This document shows positions 38,292-50,268 of a stretch of 64,000 nt of DNA, in pieces. This stretch comes from Pseudorasbora parva (taxonomy: Eukaryota > Chordata > Actinopteri > Cypriniformes > Gobionidae): NCBI RefSeq assembly GCF_024679245.1, contig NC_090178.1:5550202-5614201 (forward strand), in the 5' to 3' direction. Position numbers and translations under genes: made by a program. The notes under the pieces are model-generated. The model was not told the DNA's origin and made no database searches. It worked only from the letters and a program-made list of their open reading frames with translations. Each line of letters starts with the position of its first letter. Within the stretch, counting starts at the first letter, position 1.

Positions 38292-38913
38292 GAAAGGGAT
38301 AGTTCACCCATACATGAAAATTAGCCCAAAATTCACTCACCCTCAAGCACTCCTAGATGGCATTTTTCTTTCAGATTAATAAAATCGCAGTTATATTTAA
38401 AAAGTCCTGGCTAATCCAAGCTTTTTAATGGCAGTAGATGTAGCTCTGTTTTTGAAGTCCATAGTAAATGAATCTGTCCGTCAAGTAACGTGCTCCACAC
38501 GGCTCTCTGGGGGCTTCAGAAGTCAATCGATGTGTTTGTGTATAGAAAAATGTCAATATTTAAAACCTAAATCTCCGGCCAATCACCTTCCGTGGAAATG
38601 TTGAAAGTGCCTTCACGCAAATCAAGATGCTTACGCTACATCTGACAACCAGAGGCAGTTTCATAACACTTTTCCAATAAGTTGAATACGGAGTGCGATC
38701 GGAAGAAATGCCTTTATTAAATCCCCAGAGCCGCGTGGAGCATGTTATTTGATGGACAGATGCATTTTTATTTAGACTTCAAAAACAGAGCTACATCTAC
38801 TGCCATTAAAAAGCTTGGATTAGCCAGGACTTTTTAAATATAACTGCGATTTTATTCGTCTGAAAGAAGAATGTCATATAATACACCTAGGTGACTCGAG
38901 GGTGAGTAAATCA
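38292..38913. mobile_element. AAAGGG-ended fold-back element with long arms
   Basis: The left edge is GAAAGGGATAGTTCACCC. The long arms pair (AGTCCTGGCTAATCCAAGC against GCTTGGATTAGCCAGGACT, and TAGATGTAGCTCTGTTTTTG against CAAAAACAGAGCTACATCTA). The right tip is missing after GAGGGTGAGTAAATCA. Non-coding. Confidence 0.8.
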
Positions 38914-39214
38914 TAAACCGTTGTAACCTGTGGTGGTGAAGTGTTTCAGTCACACGATGGGTAGTTTCCGGATGAGCGCTGTGTTATTCAGTTTGGCGAT
39001 TGCGATCTGGGAATAACATACCGCTGGAATGCGCGATTGACCAATCAGAATCAAGTATTTCACAGAGCCGTGTAATAAATAGCTGTTTTCATGTTTCATG
39101 TTTCCTGTACACTCTGCAAAAGAACCCAGAAATGTGTTTATGAACTATTGGCTGAAGTCAAACGTGGCTCCTCGGTCAGCAGATTTGAAGATCATTAAAC
39201 TTCATGATTTATGG

Positions 39215-39215
<1 letters not shown>

Positions 39216-39300
<85 letters not shown>
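39216..39300. repeat. (TC)n microsatellite
   Basis: About 42 units, pure. The Leu-Ser frame across it is an artefact. Confidence 0.95.
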
Positions 39301-39304
<4 letters not shown>

Positions 39305-39926
39305 GGTCCTTCCCGAGAGCAGCTTGATCTTAAGCTTTGGCCTGAATGAACAGAGCACATTACTTTGCTTTTAAGAAACTTCGTATGTTATATATCTGGG
39401 TTAAATACAAAGAATACCCTGATGATACAGGCCACAATAACACAACACGGTTCTAGATGTGAAATTGCTAAATCAAATCAAAGGAATTGCTAAATTACGG
39501 TATTGCATGTTTCCATGTTTTCCTGGTTCATTTGTCATAATGTGAAGCTTGCATTGATGTCATCCTTATCATTTATTCCTTAATGTGTGTTGTGTGAATA
39601 ATGACCTTATGATCTATCATTTCTCGACATCCAGTGATCATTTCTCAGCAAAGGCTGTTGCATCAGATCAGTGTGTCCTGATATTTACTGCAGAAATAAT
39701 TGGCTCTGCATCCATTGCTGAGCTTCCTGCTCAGTTTGTTAATTTACAGTAGTGTGTGGACCGCAAAGGCCCTGTCGGCTTGTTGCCAATGTCACACAAA
39801 CATGTCCAGGTCACCTTTCACCACCAAATCATTTAAAATCAAATCAAAAATTTATTTTGCATAAAGGAAAGGACCCTTGTTTTTAAGGCCATTAAGAGTT
39901 TTTGTATTAGCTCTGGTTTTTAATGA
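39301..39926. other. Unassigned sequence
   Basis: Nothing recognised between the (TC)n tract and the next element. Confidence 0.4.
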
Positions 39927-41957
39927 CTATAGACGGTTTCATCGAACGCACGCGCGTTGCTACGGTTACGCGCCTGGCCCGAAGTTAACTTCCGGTCTGT
40001 GTCTGTTTGTATGGCGCACTACTCAGTAGAAATACATTTTAAAGTACTATACTTGGTTAACATGATATAAATATTAAAAATCAAGCAGAGAGCACATGGC
40101 ACAAGTTTCCCAACATTAATCTTATATTATGAAACAAAGAAACATGTTATGCCGACGCATTGCATAATTGAAAGGCGAGCGCATGCATTTAAATAGGCTA
40201 CTGTGAACCCACCGGTAAAATGATGTTCGTTCAAATCCAGCTCAGACATGACATAAATCTGTAGCTTACTATACTTGTTGTAGCCATTAAACAATGTTTT
40301 TTTTTCTTCATATTTATGTTTAAATATTATAATATTATTTTTAGATTTCATCTGATTATAGGCTATAAGTGCAAAGATGCGAGTGGGTCAGAAATGATTT
40401 TGGTGGTTATATTTAGTTTAATATTAAGTTTTGTTTTGTAAAAAGCCTTTCTTTCGTTTTGTACAAATTGTCTCTTAATTTTAATAAAGGGTTCTTCGGT
40501 TAATTGCATGTATTTAATTAATACGAAATAAATAAGTAGACTAGGTCGCGGAAGCCATCGCTTTCATCATGAACCGAAGCGCGTCTCAAACTGAAACTCG
40601 GCAGGCTTGCCTCACAGACATGAGGAATATGTAGCCTAATATGTGTAGAAACGAAAAGATTTAAATAAGCACATGGTGCAGTGTTCAGAACTCACGGTAA
40701 ACAACCAGCGTTATAGATGATCACGGCGATGGGCATGAGCGGGATGTTAAAGTTTAAGGGATTTTTTTTTTTTTACCTTCTAGGCTACTGAATATGATCG
40801 GGTGCTAGCACATTTTAAACAGGTAGCACTTATTCACAAACGTAATTTTGTGAATAAGTAATTTTGTCGTTTTCTCTAATGATTTCAAAAACATCTTGTA
40901 GTGCTTACCTGCTTGTAGTTATATTCTATTATATGATTTTGTCATTTCACACTGTGGCCAATTTAAATGTTACCAACTAAATGAGACATACTGAGTTTAT
41001 AATTAAATTTATTAATTGCGTTTAATTATTGCATCTAAAGATTTTTCACGTGAATAAAGGCAAATAGATTTGCACACTTTGCTTAATCACTGGTCTAGTC
41101 TGTTAAACTTGTCAGAAGTTCTCGTTTCTAATCTTCCCTCGTGGTCTATTTTTTTCTCTCATCAAAACCGAATACCATCAGTGGTTGTACATCAAGAGCA
41201 GGAACAGTTTTTGTGCGTTTTGTTTCGCGATCTGACCGGAACAAACAGAAAGTCTCTGCAACGGCGTTAAGCGTTAGATTAAAGCGCTCGTCTGTGTGAA
41301 GACTGCATGAGCCGCGTTTGCTGCATTGAACTGCATTGTTTGTATTAGCCTAGTTAGGTTAATCCGTGAAGCAAGATGTTTTAAAAAAGTGGTGGGGACA
41401 TGTCCCACCTGTCCCACCCGCAAATTACGCCTATAAGTTAAAAAAAATGGTTGATTGACGCCAATCGGACGTTCATGTTTTTTTTCCGTCTATTTGAAAG
41501 TTCGGCTAATAAACATGGTCATTTTTTTTTATAAGTTACATAAACTGCTTTCAGGAGTTTTTGACCGGCATATCATCAAAATGTCCGGAAAACGAAACCT
41601 CTGCCGGTCACTTTGACCGGCACCATTTTTTTCTAGCGAAAACTCTGGGATCAACGTGACGGTGAGTAATGAACGACAGGATTTTCAGTTTTGGGTTACC
41701 TACCCTTTAAGTGGGGCGTTTTCCCACTCTATATTAAAGACATAAATGGGAGATTATTTATAATAAACATGCTGAAACAAAAAAAAAATCTATACATTAA
41801 GATAATGGTGCACAATCAAAATTAAAGATGCTAACGCATAAGAAAGATAACGCATCCTCTGGTGTTATTGATGTCTACCGGAAGTTAAGTTTGGGCCACA
41901 AAAGCGCGCATGCGCAGTAGCGTTTGTTTATGTTGTTACCGTTGAAACCGTCTATAG
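39927..41957. mobile_element. Inverted-repeat DNA transposon, CTATAGACGGTTTCA ends, 2.0 kb
   Basis: CTATAGACGGTTTCATCG and the complement of CTATAGACGGTTTCAACG bound 2031 bp. Both ends continue into GC-rich sequence containing AAGTTAACTTCCGG and CCGGAAGTTAAGTT. The interior is AT-rich. At about 41390-41440 it contains GGGGACATGTCCCACCTGTC-type sequence, and at about 41556-41640 paired GACCGG motifs seen in other fish elements, so it may hold older insertions. No transposase frame was found. The palindromic CTATAG edge hides the target duplication. Confidence 0.7.
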
Positions 41958-42167
41958 AGCAGCCTTGGTTTCCTGAGGTATTTTTCTCATTCATTTTCTT
42001 CACATGCATTTTTTTAAGTAGTCTTTAATTACAAACTTTTAAGCCTTGAACCAAACAAAACAGCTCTGAGGTGAATCATGACACTAAAAAAAGTACCTGA
42101 AAAATTGGGAAAACTACAGTCAAACGCACGTTATAAGCGACACACTGGGCATTTATTTATTTCATTT

Positions 42168-42230
42168 AAATCGCAGCCTTGAGCTTTCATACTCGCGATT
42201 GCGGTTCGATTTCGATTAATCGTGCAGCCC
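42168..42230. repeat. Transposon-edge fragment ending AATCGTGCAGCCCTA
   Basis: GATTGCGGTTCGATTTCGAT and AATCGTGCAGCCCTA are recognisable as the edge of a common fish DNA transposon. Only the edge remains. Confidence 0.4.
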
Positions 42231-42357
42231 TATCGGCCACCGTAGGAGTTAAAACGAAATCAGACTTAAGAGGAACAGAAACTATTATTCACTGGATGGT
42301 CATATACCTTTTCACCGCTAGATGAGGGAAAATATCACACAGTGTAGCTTTAAAGTT
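42231..42357 (+). mobile_element. Family C element, right half only (copy 3)
   Basis: TCGGCCACCGTAGGAGTT through CACACAGTGTAGCTTTAA aligns with the right half of 9017-9448. The left half is absent. Confidence 0.7.
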
Positions 42358-43220
42358 AAAAAAATGTCCTTGAACAATTTTTTTCTATTGATTGCGTGGT
42401 GAAATATGAGCCAGGCGTGTTTTTGACAGGTTACATGAGATTTGCCATGTTTGTTCTTGCTGAAGTTTGTTGCAATTTGCCTGCTAGACCTCCACGCTGG
42501 GATGAAAGAGCTCAGACAGATAAAAGCCCATTAATGGCCGCGCTCTCGCTTTCATCTCATCTGGGAATTGGATGTACCACACTGGGGACTCATTATGTTT
42601 CCATTTGGTCAATATATATACATGTCTCTCTTTCTGTGCAAAAACAGCTTTTCAGGCAAGCTGAAATGCGGATGGTTTTGATGTTCCACGTAGGGACTTT
42701 GCAAGAGGCTCATGCAATTTTAAGATAGATGTATCACAGTGAGCAGCAATTTATCAAAGTGTCAGACATGGGAATGTTCTTCATTTGGTGGAAAGTACAC
42801 TGAATGTTTCTGTAATGGGTTTATTTGCTCATCATTTAAGCTGTCCGGGCCATTTACATCGTGTTTTTTCTGAGAACTTAATAAAGGCCTTTTGTCTCTG
42901 AGTACAAGACGTGATCTCATTAGCTTTTGTAGATAGTTGTATGTAAATTGTGGTTGTAGCCCAGAGTGATTCATGCAGTGTCAACAAGTGGTCCTCACAA
43001 GTCTTAGATTTACAAGCTGACCCTATTATCCTTGAATTATCCTTTATTAGCACATCTGGATTTCATGTGTCTATATGCGCTTTATATGCAAACACGAATG
43101 GGATGAGGTGTGTACAGTATTCCGTAGTGTTTGATGGTCATTTGGGAGTTTTGAGTCTGATGTGGACATTTAAATTAGAAGAATGGGATTCACCCAATTC
43201 TGGGTGATGGATGAATGGAT
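42358..43220. other. Unassigned sequence
   Basis: No repeat termini recognised. A 110-codon frame at 42396-42728 and overlapping shorter frames to 43207 have no domain or splice support. Confidence 0.4.
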
Positions 43221-43223
43221 AGC

Positions 43224-43372
43224 TTTGATCACAGGAATAAATTCAATTTTAAAATATATTCACATAAAAGCAGCTACTTGAAATTGTAATAATATTTCAC
43301 AATATTACTATTCTTACTTTATTTTTATCAAATAAATGCAGCTTTGGTGAGCATCAAATTCAAAAAAGATTA
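43224..43372 (+). repeat. Dispersed repeat family R (copy 3)
   Basis: TAGCTTTGATCACAGGAATAA then ATATTTCACAATATTACTAT and AAATGCAGCTTTGGTGAGCA. Confidence 0.6.
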
Positions 43373-43511
43373 AGTATCCCCAAACATTTGAACGTGTGTG
43401 TGTGAGTGCATGTGCACATGTGCATGTGTGTGTGAATAAACATTAGCCTCATGCTCATGAGTTCTGGGACTGTGTCCACTTTAATGCTTATATTTATATT
43501 GCCAGTGAAAT

Positions 43512-43580
43512 CATCCCTACCGGGAATCAAGCTCAAGGCCTTGGCATTACTAGCGCCATGCTCTACCGGTCACGAACAGA
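43512..43580 (-). repeat. tRNA-derived SINE head fragment
   Basis: On the minus strand, GGTAGAGCATGGCGCTAGTA then GATTCCCGGTAGGGATG is the tRNA-like head seen at 54300-54390, with a decayed box B. No tail follows. Confidence 0.55.
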
Positions 43581-43866
43581 AAATCTAATGCCGTTATCTA
43601 ATCCTTAAAGTTAAATGCTAATGTCCATGCTCACCAAAGCAGAGTGTTCTCGTTTATGACTTATTTGTTTTTGGACCTTTGCCATCTCATTTACAGTTAC
43701 GATAGAGAGATGACAGGTAATGATGTTGGAGTTGACTATGGCTCAGTTTGCTGAATCATGCGTGCTAAACCCTAGGGTTCATCCTCAACAGCTGAGTCAT
43801 TTCAAATGTATGTCATGTTGTGCCAGTTCTTTGCAGACCGTTCATCACACTGACCTGGATACATTG

Positions 43867-43868
<2 letters not shown>

Positions 43869-43942
<74 letters not shown>

Positions 43943-43980
43943 ATTCACTTACTCAGACACACACACACACACACACACTC
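43869..43980. repeat. (AC)n microsatellite with TCATTCACTTACTCA interruptions
   Basis: A pure block at 43869-43940, then shorter (AC)n blocks separated by two copies of TCATTCACTTACTCA. Confidence 0.9.
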
Positions 43981-44170
43981 ATTCACTTACTCACACACCT
44001 GGTTCACTATCTTTGTGGGGACTCCCCCCCCACACACACACACATTTAAAATCATTATGTGTGAATCATTGAAAAGTCTAATACAATATACTACGTGAAA
44101 TACTACATAAATACTAGTGTAACGATAGACTTGTATCACAGGTCTAGGCCTATATGTATCTCGATACGAT

Positions 44171-44225
44171 ATAGGGCCGGCGCTAGCCATTTGGGTGCCC
44201 TAAGCACAAATGTTTGGTGGTGCTT
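44171..44225. repeat. hAT-like transposon end fragment
   Basis: TAGGGCCGGCGCTAGCCATT and GGGTGCCCTAAGCA resemble CAGGGCCGG-type hAT termini. No partner end is seen. Confidence 0.4.
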
Positions 44226-44589
44226 TTTCTCAACTAATTTGGTCTAGGCCTATCTTTTGAAGTACTTAAATTGTCTGGTTGTAATTGGTTGCAATCACTA
44301 TGGCACATCCAGTTAGAATGCAAAAAGGACTCTGATGTTTCTTCTGTAACATTTATTCTCCACCAAGTCGGGGCAAGTTTGTGGTTCTGAAAATATACAT
44401 ACAAATTGGTAAATAACAATATACAAAAGGATACCAATAGCAGTACACATAAATAATGTGTAATTATGATAACAATGGACAAATAACAGTACAAAGTACT
44501 AAACTGTTACACATGCAATGAAATCCGAATTTACTAGCCTATATATTGTCATGTAGGCTAGGCTTATTTATCATCATGTAAGAATCCTG

Positions 44590-44646
44590 TTCTGAGCGGG
44601 GCTCGAACTCGCGGCCGTAACGTCATTAGCGCCATTCCGGCTGCCT
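44590..44646 (-). repeat. tRNA-like (SINE head) fragment
   Basis: The minus strand carries GAGTTCGAGCCCCGC, a good pol III box B, after GGAATGGCGCTAATGACG. It is too short and unpaired at the acceptor stem to be a functional tRNA gene. Confidence 0.45.
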
Positions 44647-44809
44647 TTATGTAAACAACATAACGGTGCATTTACGGCATACACATTTAGCTCGCGAATG
44701 TACAACAAAGCATATAGCACTCTTGGTAAATATATGTAAACATGTCTTGTAAATAATTATAGTACAGAGGAATACTCGTTCTTCATCAGAACCCAGCAAG
44801 CAATTTTGC

Positions 44810-45110
44810 GTCTAAAAGACGTCTAATAACCGTCTAAACACAGCCCAGACGTCTAGGCTAAATCAAGGCTAAACTTGGGCTGTCAGTGAAAATCTAATAG
44901 ACGTCTAACCATAGCCCAAGATTAGACGGCTACTGAATGGCTACATCTATACGTCTAATAGACAGCAAATATGGGTCTAGGCTAAAACAAGGCTAAATTT
45001 GGGCTGTCAGTGAAAATCTAATAGACGTCTATCATAGCCCAAGGATAGACTAGTCATCAAATAGACGGCTAACACATGACTAATATATACGTTTAATAGA
45101 CAACAAAATG
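44810..45110. repeat. Subterminal repeat zone of the 4-kb element
   Basis: Two tandem units about 120 bp apart share AAGGCTAAA, GGGCTGTCAGTGAAAATC and TAATAGACGTCTA. Palindromic TCTAATAGACGTCTA-type motifs recur at least six times. Such motif clusters are typical transposase-binding regions in elements with short termini. Confidence 0.6.
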
Positions 45111-45299
45111 GCTAAAGGATTCTTTTCACTCAAATATAACAGGTTCTAAAAAATAACAATTCATCCAAACACATTAAATATAAAGGTTTTATTTCGAAAA
45201 AGAACATTTACAACCTAGACAACTTAAGATAATACTAAAAGATCAAAACATAAAAATCACCAAATAAAATATTAAAAATAAAATTAAAAATAAAATTAG

Positions 45300-45519
45300 G
45301 ATAAGAAATATGGAATATTAACAACGTAATATAATAAACAATAAAAAAAATATATAAACTCTGTTGCCGCTGGGAAGTCGGTCATCATGGCATCTGCCAA
45401 ATAAGAAACAAAACATTGCACAAGAAAAGCAATGTCGACATCATAATTGTTTACTTTATTTACAGTAATTGTGATGAAGTCATTCTCTTTTGCTTGGATG
45501 CGCACTAGAGCTGGGCAAT
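45300..45519 (-). pseudogene. Possible terminal exon of a gene inside the 4-kb element
   Basis: On the minus strand a CTCTAG acceptor-like site precedes a frame reading IQAKENDFITITVNKVNNYD and FLVQCFVSYLADAMMTDF before lower-complexity sequence and a stop at about 45296. AATAAA follows on the same strand near 45190. Neither sequence nor length matches a family I recognise. The balanced residue use and downstream poly(A) signal make coding origin plausible but unproven. Confidence 0.25.
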
Positions 45520-45548
45520 AAAAGGTTAAGATACATGTATGTGACATG

Positions 45549-45842
45549 TTTAAAGAGATAGTCATCATTTACTCACCCTCGAGTTGCTCCAAACCTGTAT
45601 GGGATTCTTTCTTCTGTTGAACACACACAAAAATATATATTTTGAAGAATGTTGGTAACCAGATATTTGATGGTAGCCTCTGACTTTCATTGTAGGAAAA
45701 TAAATACAATGGAAGTCAATGCGGCCCATAAAGCTTTTGATTATCCAGATTCTTCAAAATATCTTCTTTTGTGTTCAACAGACGAAAAGAAACAACTTGA
45801 AGGCGAGTAAATGACAGAATTTAAATTTTTGGGTTTAAAAGA
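45549..45842. mobile_element. AAAGGG-family fold-back element inside the 4-kb element
   Basis: TTTAAAGAGATAGTCATCATT starts a segment with the family's ACTCACCCTCGAGTTG and AAACCTGTATGGGATTC motifs. The duplicated block of the larger element begins within it (45667). The right half is repeated at 47330-47505. Confidence 0.65.
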
Positions 45843-47329
45843 TATTTTAGCCATTATGTTGCATTAGGACCCTGAGGTAGATGATTGGGAAAGCATTGAA
45901 TGGTTTAAGGCCAAAGTGAATTTCTGATCGTCTGTCGCATTATGAAACATCCTCTCCGGTCATCTGGGTCAGGTCTGCTTTCTGTCCCCTGAGTCAAAAC
46001 TAAACATGGAGAAGCAGAATTCAGTTTTTATACATAACATATCTTGAACAAACTCAAAGAAAACCTGCAGTCCTGTGGGAACTCTTCATTTTTTAAAATC
46101 AGGGTTTAATGTTTGCCACTGCCTTATATTAACTGGAAAGGAATAATGATATATTTCTTACACTGCACTGTAAGTTTTACTCTCCTGTTATCATGTTTTT
46201 TTATTATTATAGAACAATGTCTTCTTATATTGACTTTTTAAATTCCCCAATGTTGCTTTTATGTTTTATGTAAAGCACTTTTGGCTTGGTAAAAAATGCA
46301 ATTAAATTTTGCCTTGCCAAAGACTCATATTCACATTCATATTCAAAGACTCATATTTTCGTATAATGATCCAAAGAGTAAAAGGATATTTGTGGCTTTC
46401 ATAACAAATTATAATAGGTTGCACGTTTCTTGTTTATCCCCTTGAAGGTGTACATGTAGCATGCTAACCACATGGCTTCATTCTACAATGTTACTAAGCT
46501 AAAATCTCACCGTTCATACACGATAACAAACAATGTATATAATGAGCATATGTCAAAACAAAAACACAGATACTTACAAGGCCAAATAATGTCCTTTAAC
46601 GTTTACTGTTGCCCGTTGTTGTTCTCCGTTCTCCTCTTCTTGTGTAAAAAAAAAAAAATCCACTCCAACCGACAGAAATGTTTTTCGCGATATCTGCCGT
46701 TGCCAGTAGTACAGGCTACAGTTGCCACCTAGCGGTTGAGAGTTGTAATTTTTTTTTTTTTTTTTTTTTTTTCAAATATATCTAGCTTACGATTTTCTTT
46801 GACCGTCTTACATTTTAAGTGAATGTTATGGGGGACAGCAAAGCTAAAACTAATTCAAATGTTTACAAATGGGTGGGCTAAAAGCAGACTACACAATGCC
46901 CGTCCAATTCAGAGCTAAATCGTGGCTATAGATAGACCGTGACATGAAATGACACATCTTGCAGATATTATTGACATTGCGAACATGATGTAATATTAAC
47001 CATATCATGTGCTACATTGCCAAAAACTACAATTAATCAGTTTAGTCTTTTGACTAAAAGTGGGCTACGAATAACCGGTCTGTATAGGAGCTAAACCGTG
47101 GCACACAGCCTATGCACATATCATGTTAAAGAAATGATACCAAACACTTTGTAATCACTGTTAACTTTGCTTACATGATGGAATATCATACATCTCACAA
47201 GTTGTTTGGACAAAAATTAGATGTAACCAAATTCAAGATTCTTTTGGCTAAAAGTGGTCTACTCATAGCCGGACTATATCAGGTCTATAGTTAACCTAGA
47301 CGGTGAAATGACGGCTATTGCTTGCTGGG
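45667..47329. repeat. Tandem duplication, copy A
   Basis: Begins TTGATGGTAGCC and ends CTTGCTGGG. It aligns through nearly its whole length with 47330-48762, apart from about 230 bp near 46100-46330 absent from copy B. Both have an A/T-run at the same place (46749 and 48177). Confidence 0.85.
46574..46740 (-). pseudogene. Possible first exon inside the 4-kb element, duplicated copy A
   Basis: Minus-strand sequence from about 46728 reads MATVACTTGNGRYREK then meets A-rich expansion. It ends at GGCCTT followed by the donor GTAAGTATCTG. The parallel copy at 48007-48157 keeps the same ATG and donor. Confidence 0.25.
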
Positions 47330-48762
47330 TTGATGGTAGCCATTGACTTTCATTGTAGGAAAATAAATACAATGGAAGTCAATGGGGCCCATAAAGCTTT
47401 TGATTACCCAGGTTCTTCAAAATATCTTCTTTTGTGTTCAACAGACAAAAAGAAACAACTTGAAGGCGAGTAAATGACAGAATTTAAATTTTTGGGTTTA
47501 AAAGATATTTTAGCCATTATGTTGCATTAGAACAATGAGGTACATTATTGGAAAAGCATTGAATGGTTTAAGGCAAAAGTGAATTTCTGATCTTCTGCTG
47601 CATTATGAACCATCCTCTCAGGTCATCTGGGACAGGTCTGCTTTCTGTCCCCCGAGTCAAAACTAAACATGGAGAAGCAGAATTCAGTTTTTATACATAA
47701 CATATCTTGAACAAACTCAAAGAAAACCTGCAGTACTGTGGCAACTCTTCATTTATTTTAAATCATTTCAAAAAGACTCATATTTTCATATAATGATCCA
47801 AAGAGTAAAAGGATATTTGTGGCTTTCATGACAAATTATTATAGGTTGCACATGTTTCATGTTCATCCCCTTGAAGGTGTACATGTAGCATGCTAACCAC
47901 ATGGCTTTATTCTACAATGTTATCTAGCTAAAATCTCACCGTTCATACACGATAACAAATAATGTATATAATGAGCATATGTCAAAATGAAAACACAGAT
48001 ACTTACAAGGCCAAATAATGTCCTTTAACGTTTGCTGTTGCCCGTTGTTGTTCTCCGTTCTCGTCCTCCTCTTGTGTAAAAAAACAATCCACTCCAACCG
48101 ACAGAAATGTGTTTCGCGATATCTGCCGTTGCCAGTAGTACAGGCTACAGTTGCCATCTAGCGGTTGAGAGTTGTATTTTTTTTTTTTTTTCTTTTTTTT
48201 TTTCAAAAATATCTAGCTTACGATTTTCTTTGACTGTCTTACATTTTAAGTGAATGTTATGCGGGACAGCAAAGCTAAAACTAATTCAAATGTTTACAAA
48301 TGGGTGGGCTAAAAGCAGACTACACACAGCCAGTCCAATTCAGAGCTAAACCGTGGCTATAGATAGACCATGACATGAAATGACACATCTTGCAGATATT
48401 ATTGACAATGCGAACATGATGTAATATTAACCATATCATGTGCTACATTGCCAAAAACTACAATTAAACAGTTTAGTCTTTTGACTAAAAGTGGGCTACG
48501 AATAGCCGGTCTGTATAGGAGCTAAACCGTGGCTACGCACAGCCATGAATATATCTCGTTAAAGAAATGAAACCAAACACCTTGTAATCACTGTTAACTT
48601 TGCTTACATGATGGAATATTATACATCTCACAAGTTATTTGGACAAAAATTACATGTAACCAAATTCAAGATTCTTTTGGCTAAAAGTGGGCTACTCATA
48701 GCCGGACTATATCAGGTCTATAGTAAACCTAGACGGTGAAATGACGGCTATTGCTTGCTGGG
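47330..48762. repeat. Tandem duplication, copy B
   Basis: Begins TTGATGGTAGCC immediately after the CTTGCTGGG end of copy A and ends with the same motif. Differences are scattered substitutions and a few indels. Confidence 0.85.
48007..48157 (-). pseudogene. Possible first exon inside the 4-kb element, duplicated copy B
   Basis: The minus-strand frame from 48157 reads MATVACTTGNGRYRETHFCR, then a basic stretch (HKRRTRTENNNGQQQ), to LKDIIWP. A strong donor GTAAGT occupies 48006-48001. With the acceptor at 45520 it could represent the 5' and 3' exons of a gene running leftwards through the element. No domain is recognised. Confidence 0.25.
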
Positions 48763-50268
48763 AATTGTCTATGCACGATTGATAGATAAGGATCTATGCT
48801 ACTTTCAGTTCGCGGTAAACTATATGATTTTAAACAATCATAGTACATTATTATGTAGCCTACACATGACAGTCCTTCATAACAGCCTATATTACTTTTG
48901 TAATGCTTTTGTATATTAACATGCTTTTAGAAATATTTTATTTGTTATTTATACCAAAAACTAACGTTAGGGGAATGTTCTGTATTTGCTGGGTGTAGGC
49001 ATACATGTAAAATATATTCATCATATGGAAGCTATTGTGTCTCTTCAGAAGACTTGAAGACTTCAGAAGATTTGGATTAGTTATTTTTTTATGATGCTTT
49101 GTGACATTTTTTGCATCTTTTAAGTTTGAGAGAAATGTACTTAAAATGGAGGGACATAACTCCCTCAGGTTTCGTAACGAATATATCTTCATGTGTTTGG
49201 AAGTTAAACGAAAAACGACACGATGGTGAGTAGCTACTACATAATGAGTTGTGGTAGCCATTTGTTAATTTGTGTTTGGGTGAATTACACCTTATAAATA
49301 GGCCTGCTATAGCAAGTTGAGCCATGGATTTAAAAAAATAGGCTATTGCAAATCATAGTTTCCATCAACGATATATCGTCACATTTTTCAGTCGCGATAT
49401 ATCGTTTTATAATGTGTGTTACTAGACAAAATGCAAACAATTGTAAGTTACTATTTAGACCAGTGTGCAAGCAGCATAACAGATCTCTATGTGTAAAGCC
49501 TCTAGTCATATCTGGATGCTAGATTGTGTTGGCTGCTGTCAGAGTCAGTAGCGTGGAGTTTTATATCCATTTAGTCTGGCACAATGAAGGCAGAACATGT
49601 ATGTGACAGCAATTTATGTATCATTTTAACACTTCTGGACTGTGTGTATGAGATATAACTGTATATTCTAAAAATATTTTCAGCAGCTTTGGTGCTGTTA
49701 TCAGTGCCGTTACTCTCGGTGTAGATAAAGTGGACATGAAGTTCAAACAGGTAGAAAACCTGCTATGTATTTTCCTCTTTTCCCTGAACTCGCTGAGGAG
49801 AGACGCTCGGCCAACAAAGCTGGAAAAGGTTTGGAAACCAAAACGTTTGTGAGCAAAAAGCCCAGCAGTGCTCATCAGTATCAGACGATCACAAAAGCTT
49901 TATGAAACGCACGACCTGGCCCAGCTGCTCCTTCATGTCGAGCTTAAATAAGTATCGCCGTGTATCACAGTTGGAATTTCTTCCTGCTAATTCCCTATCA
50001 TGTCGAAAGCCTTTTTATTGCGTTGTTGGCAGCAATCCCACATCAATTATTGGCTTCGTCCTTAAGGGAAGAAAGTCTTTTTTCAGACATTGCCTTGTGG
50101 AGGTTGTTGGTGCCAGGCGTCATCCAAAGCTTCTCTCTTCTTGGCTATGCTGAAATACACATTCAGAGCTGTAGCCCAGGAGACACAGATCCATGACTGC
50201 AGATCTGCGGATGGAGTTCAGAGGGTTGGAAGCAGCAGCAGTAGAGCGCATGCTCTTTGTAATGTTAC
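48763..50268. other. Unassigned sequence
   Basis: No exon recognised. CAACGATATATCGTCAC and GTCGCGATATATCGTTTTAT near 49366-49410 are a small inverted pair. Short frames have no domains. Confidence 0.4.

Larger units (their letters stand above)
44792..48762. mobile_element. Unclassified 4-kb element with CCCAGCAAGCAAT ends and internal tandem duplication
   Basis: CCCAGCAAGCAAT at 44792-44804 is mirrored by ATTGCTTGCTGGG at 48750-48762, and a second right end occurs internally at 47317-47329. The left subterminal zone (44810-45110) has two approximately 120-bp repeats containing TTGGGCTGTCAGTGAAAATC, plus many GTCTAATAGACGTC-like motifs. The right subterminal zone is full of GGCTA/TAGCC motifs. 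The region 45667-47329 is repeated as 47330-48762. Possible minus-strand exons are listed separately. I cannot place it in a known superfamily; the ends are not the CACTA of EnSpm, and the flanks (A before, AA after) give no clear target duplication. Confidence 0.55.
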
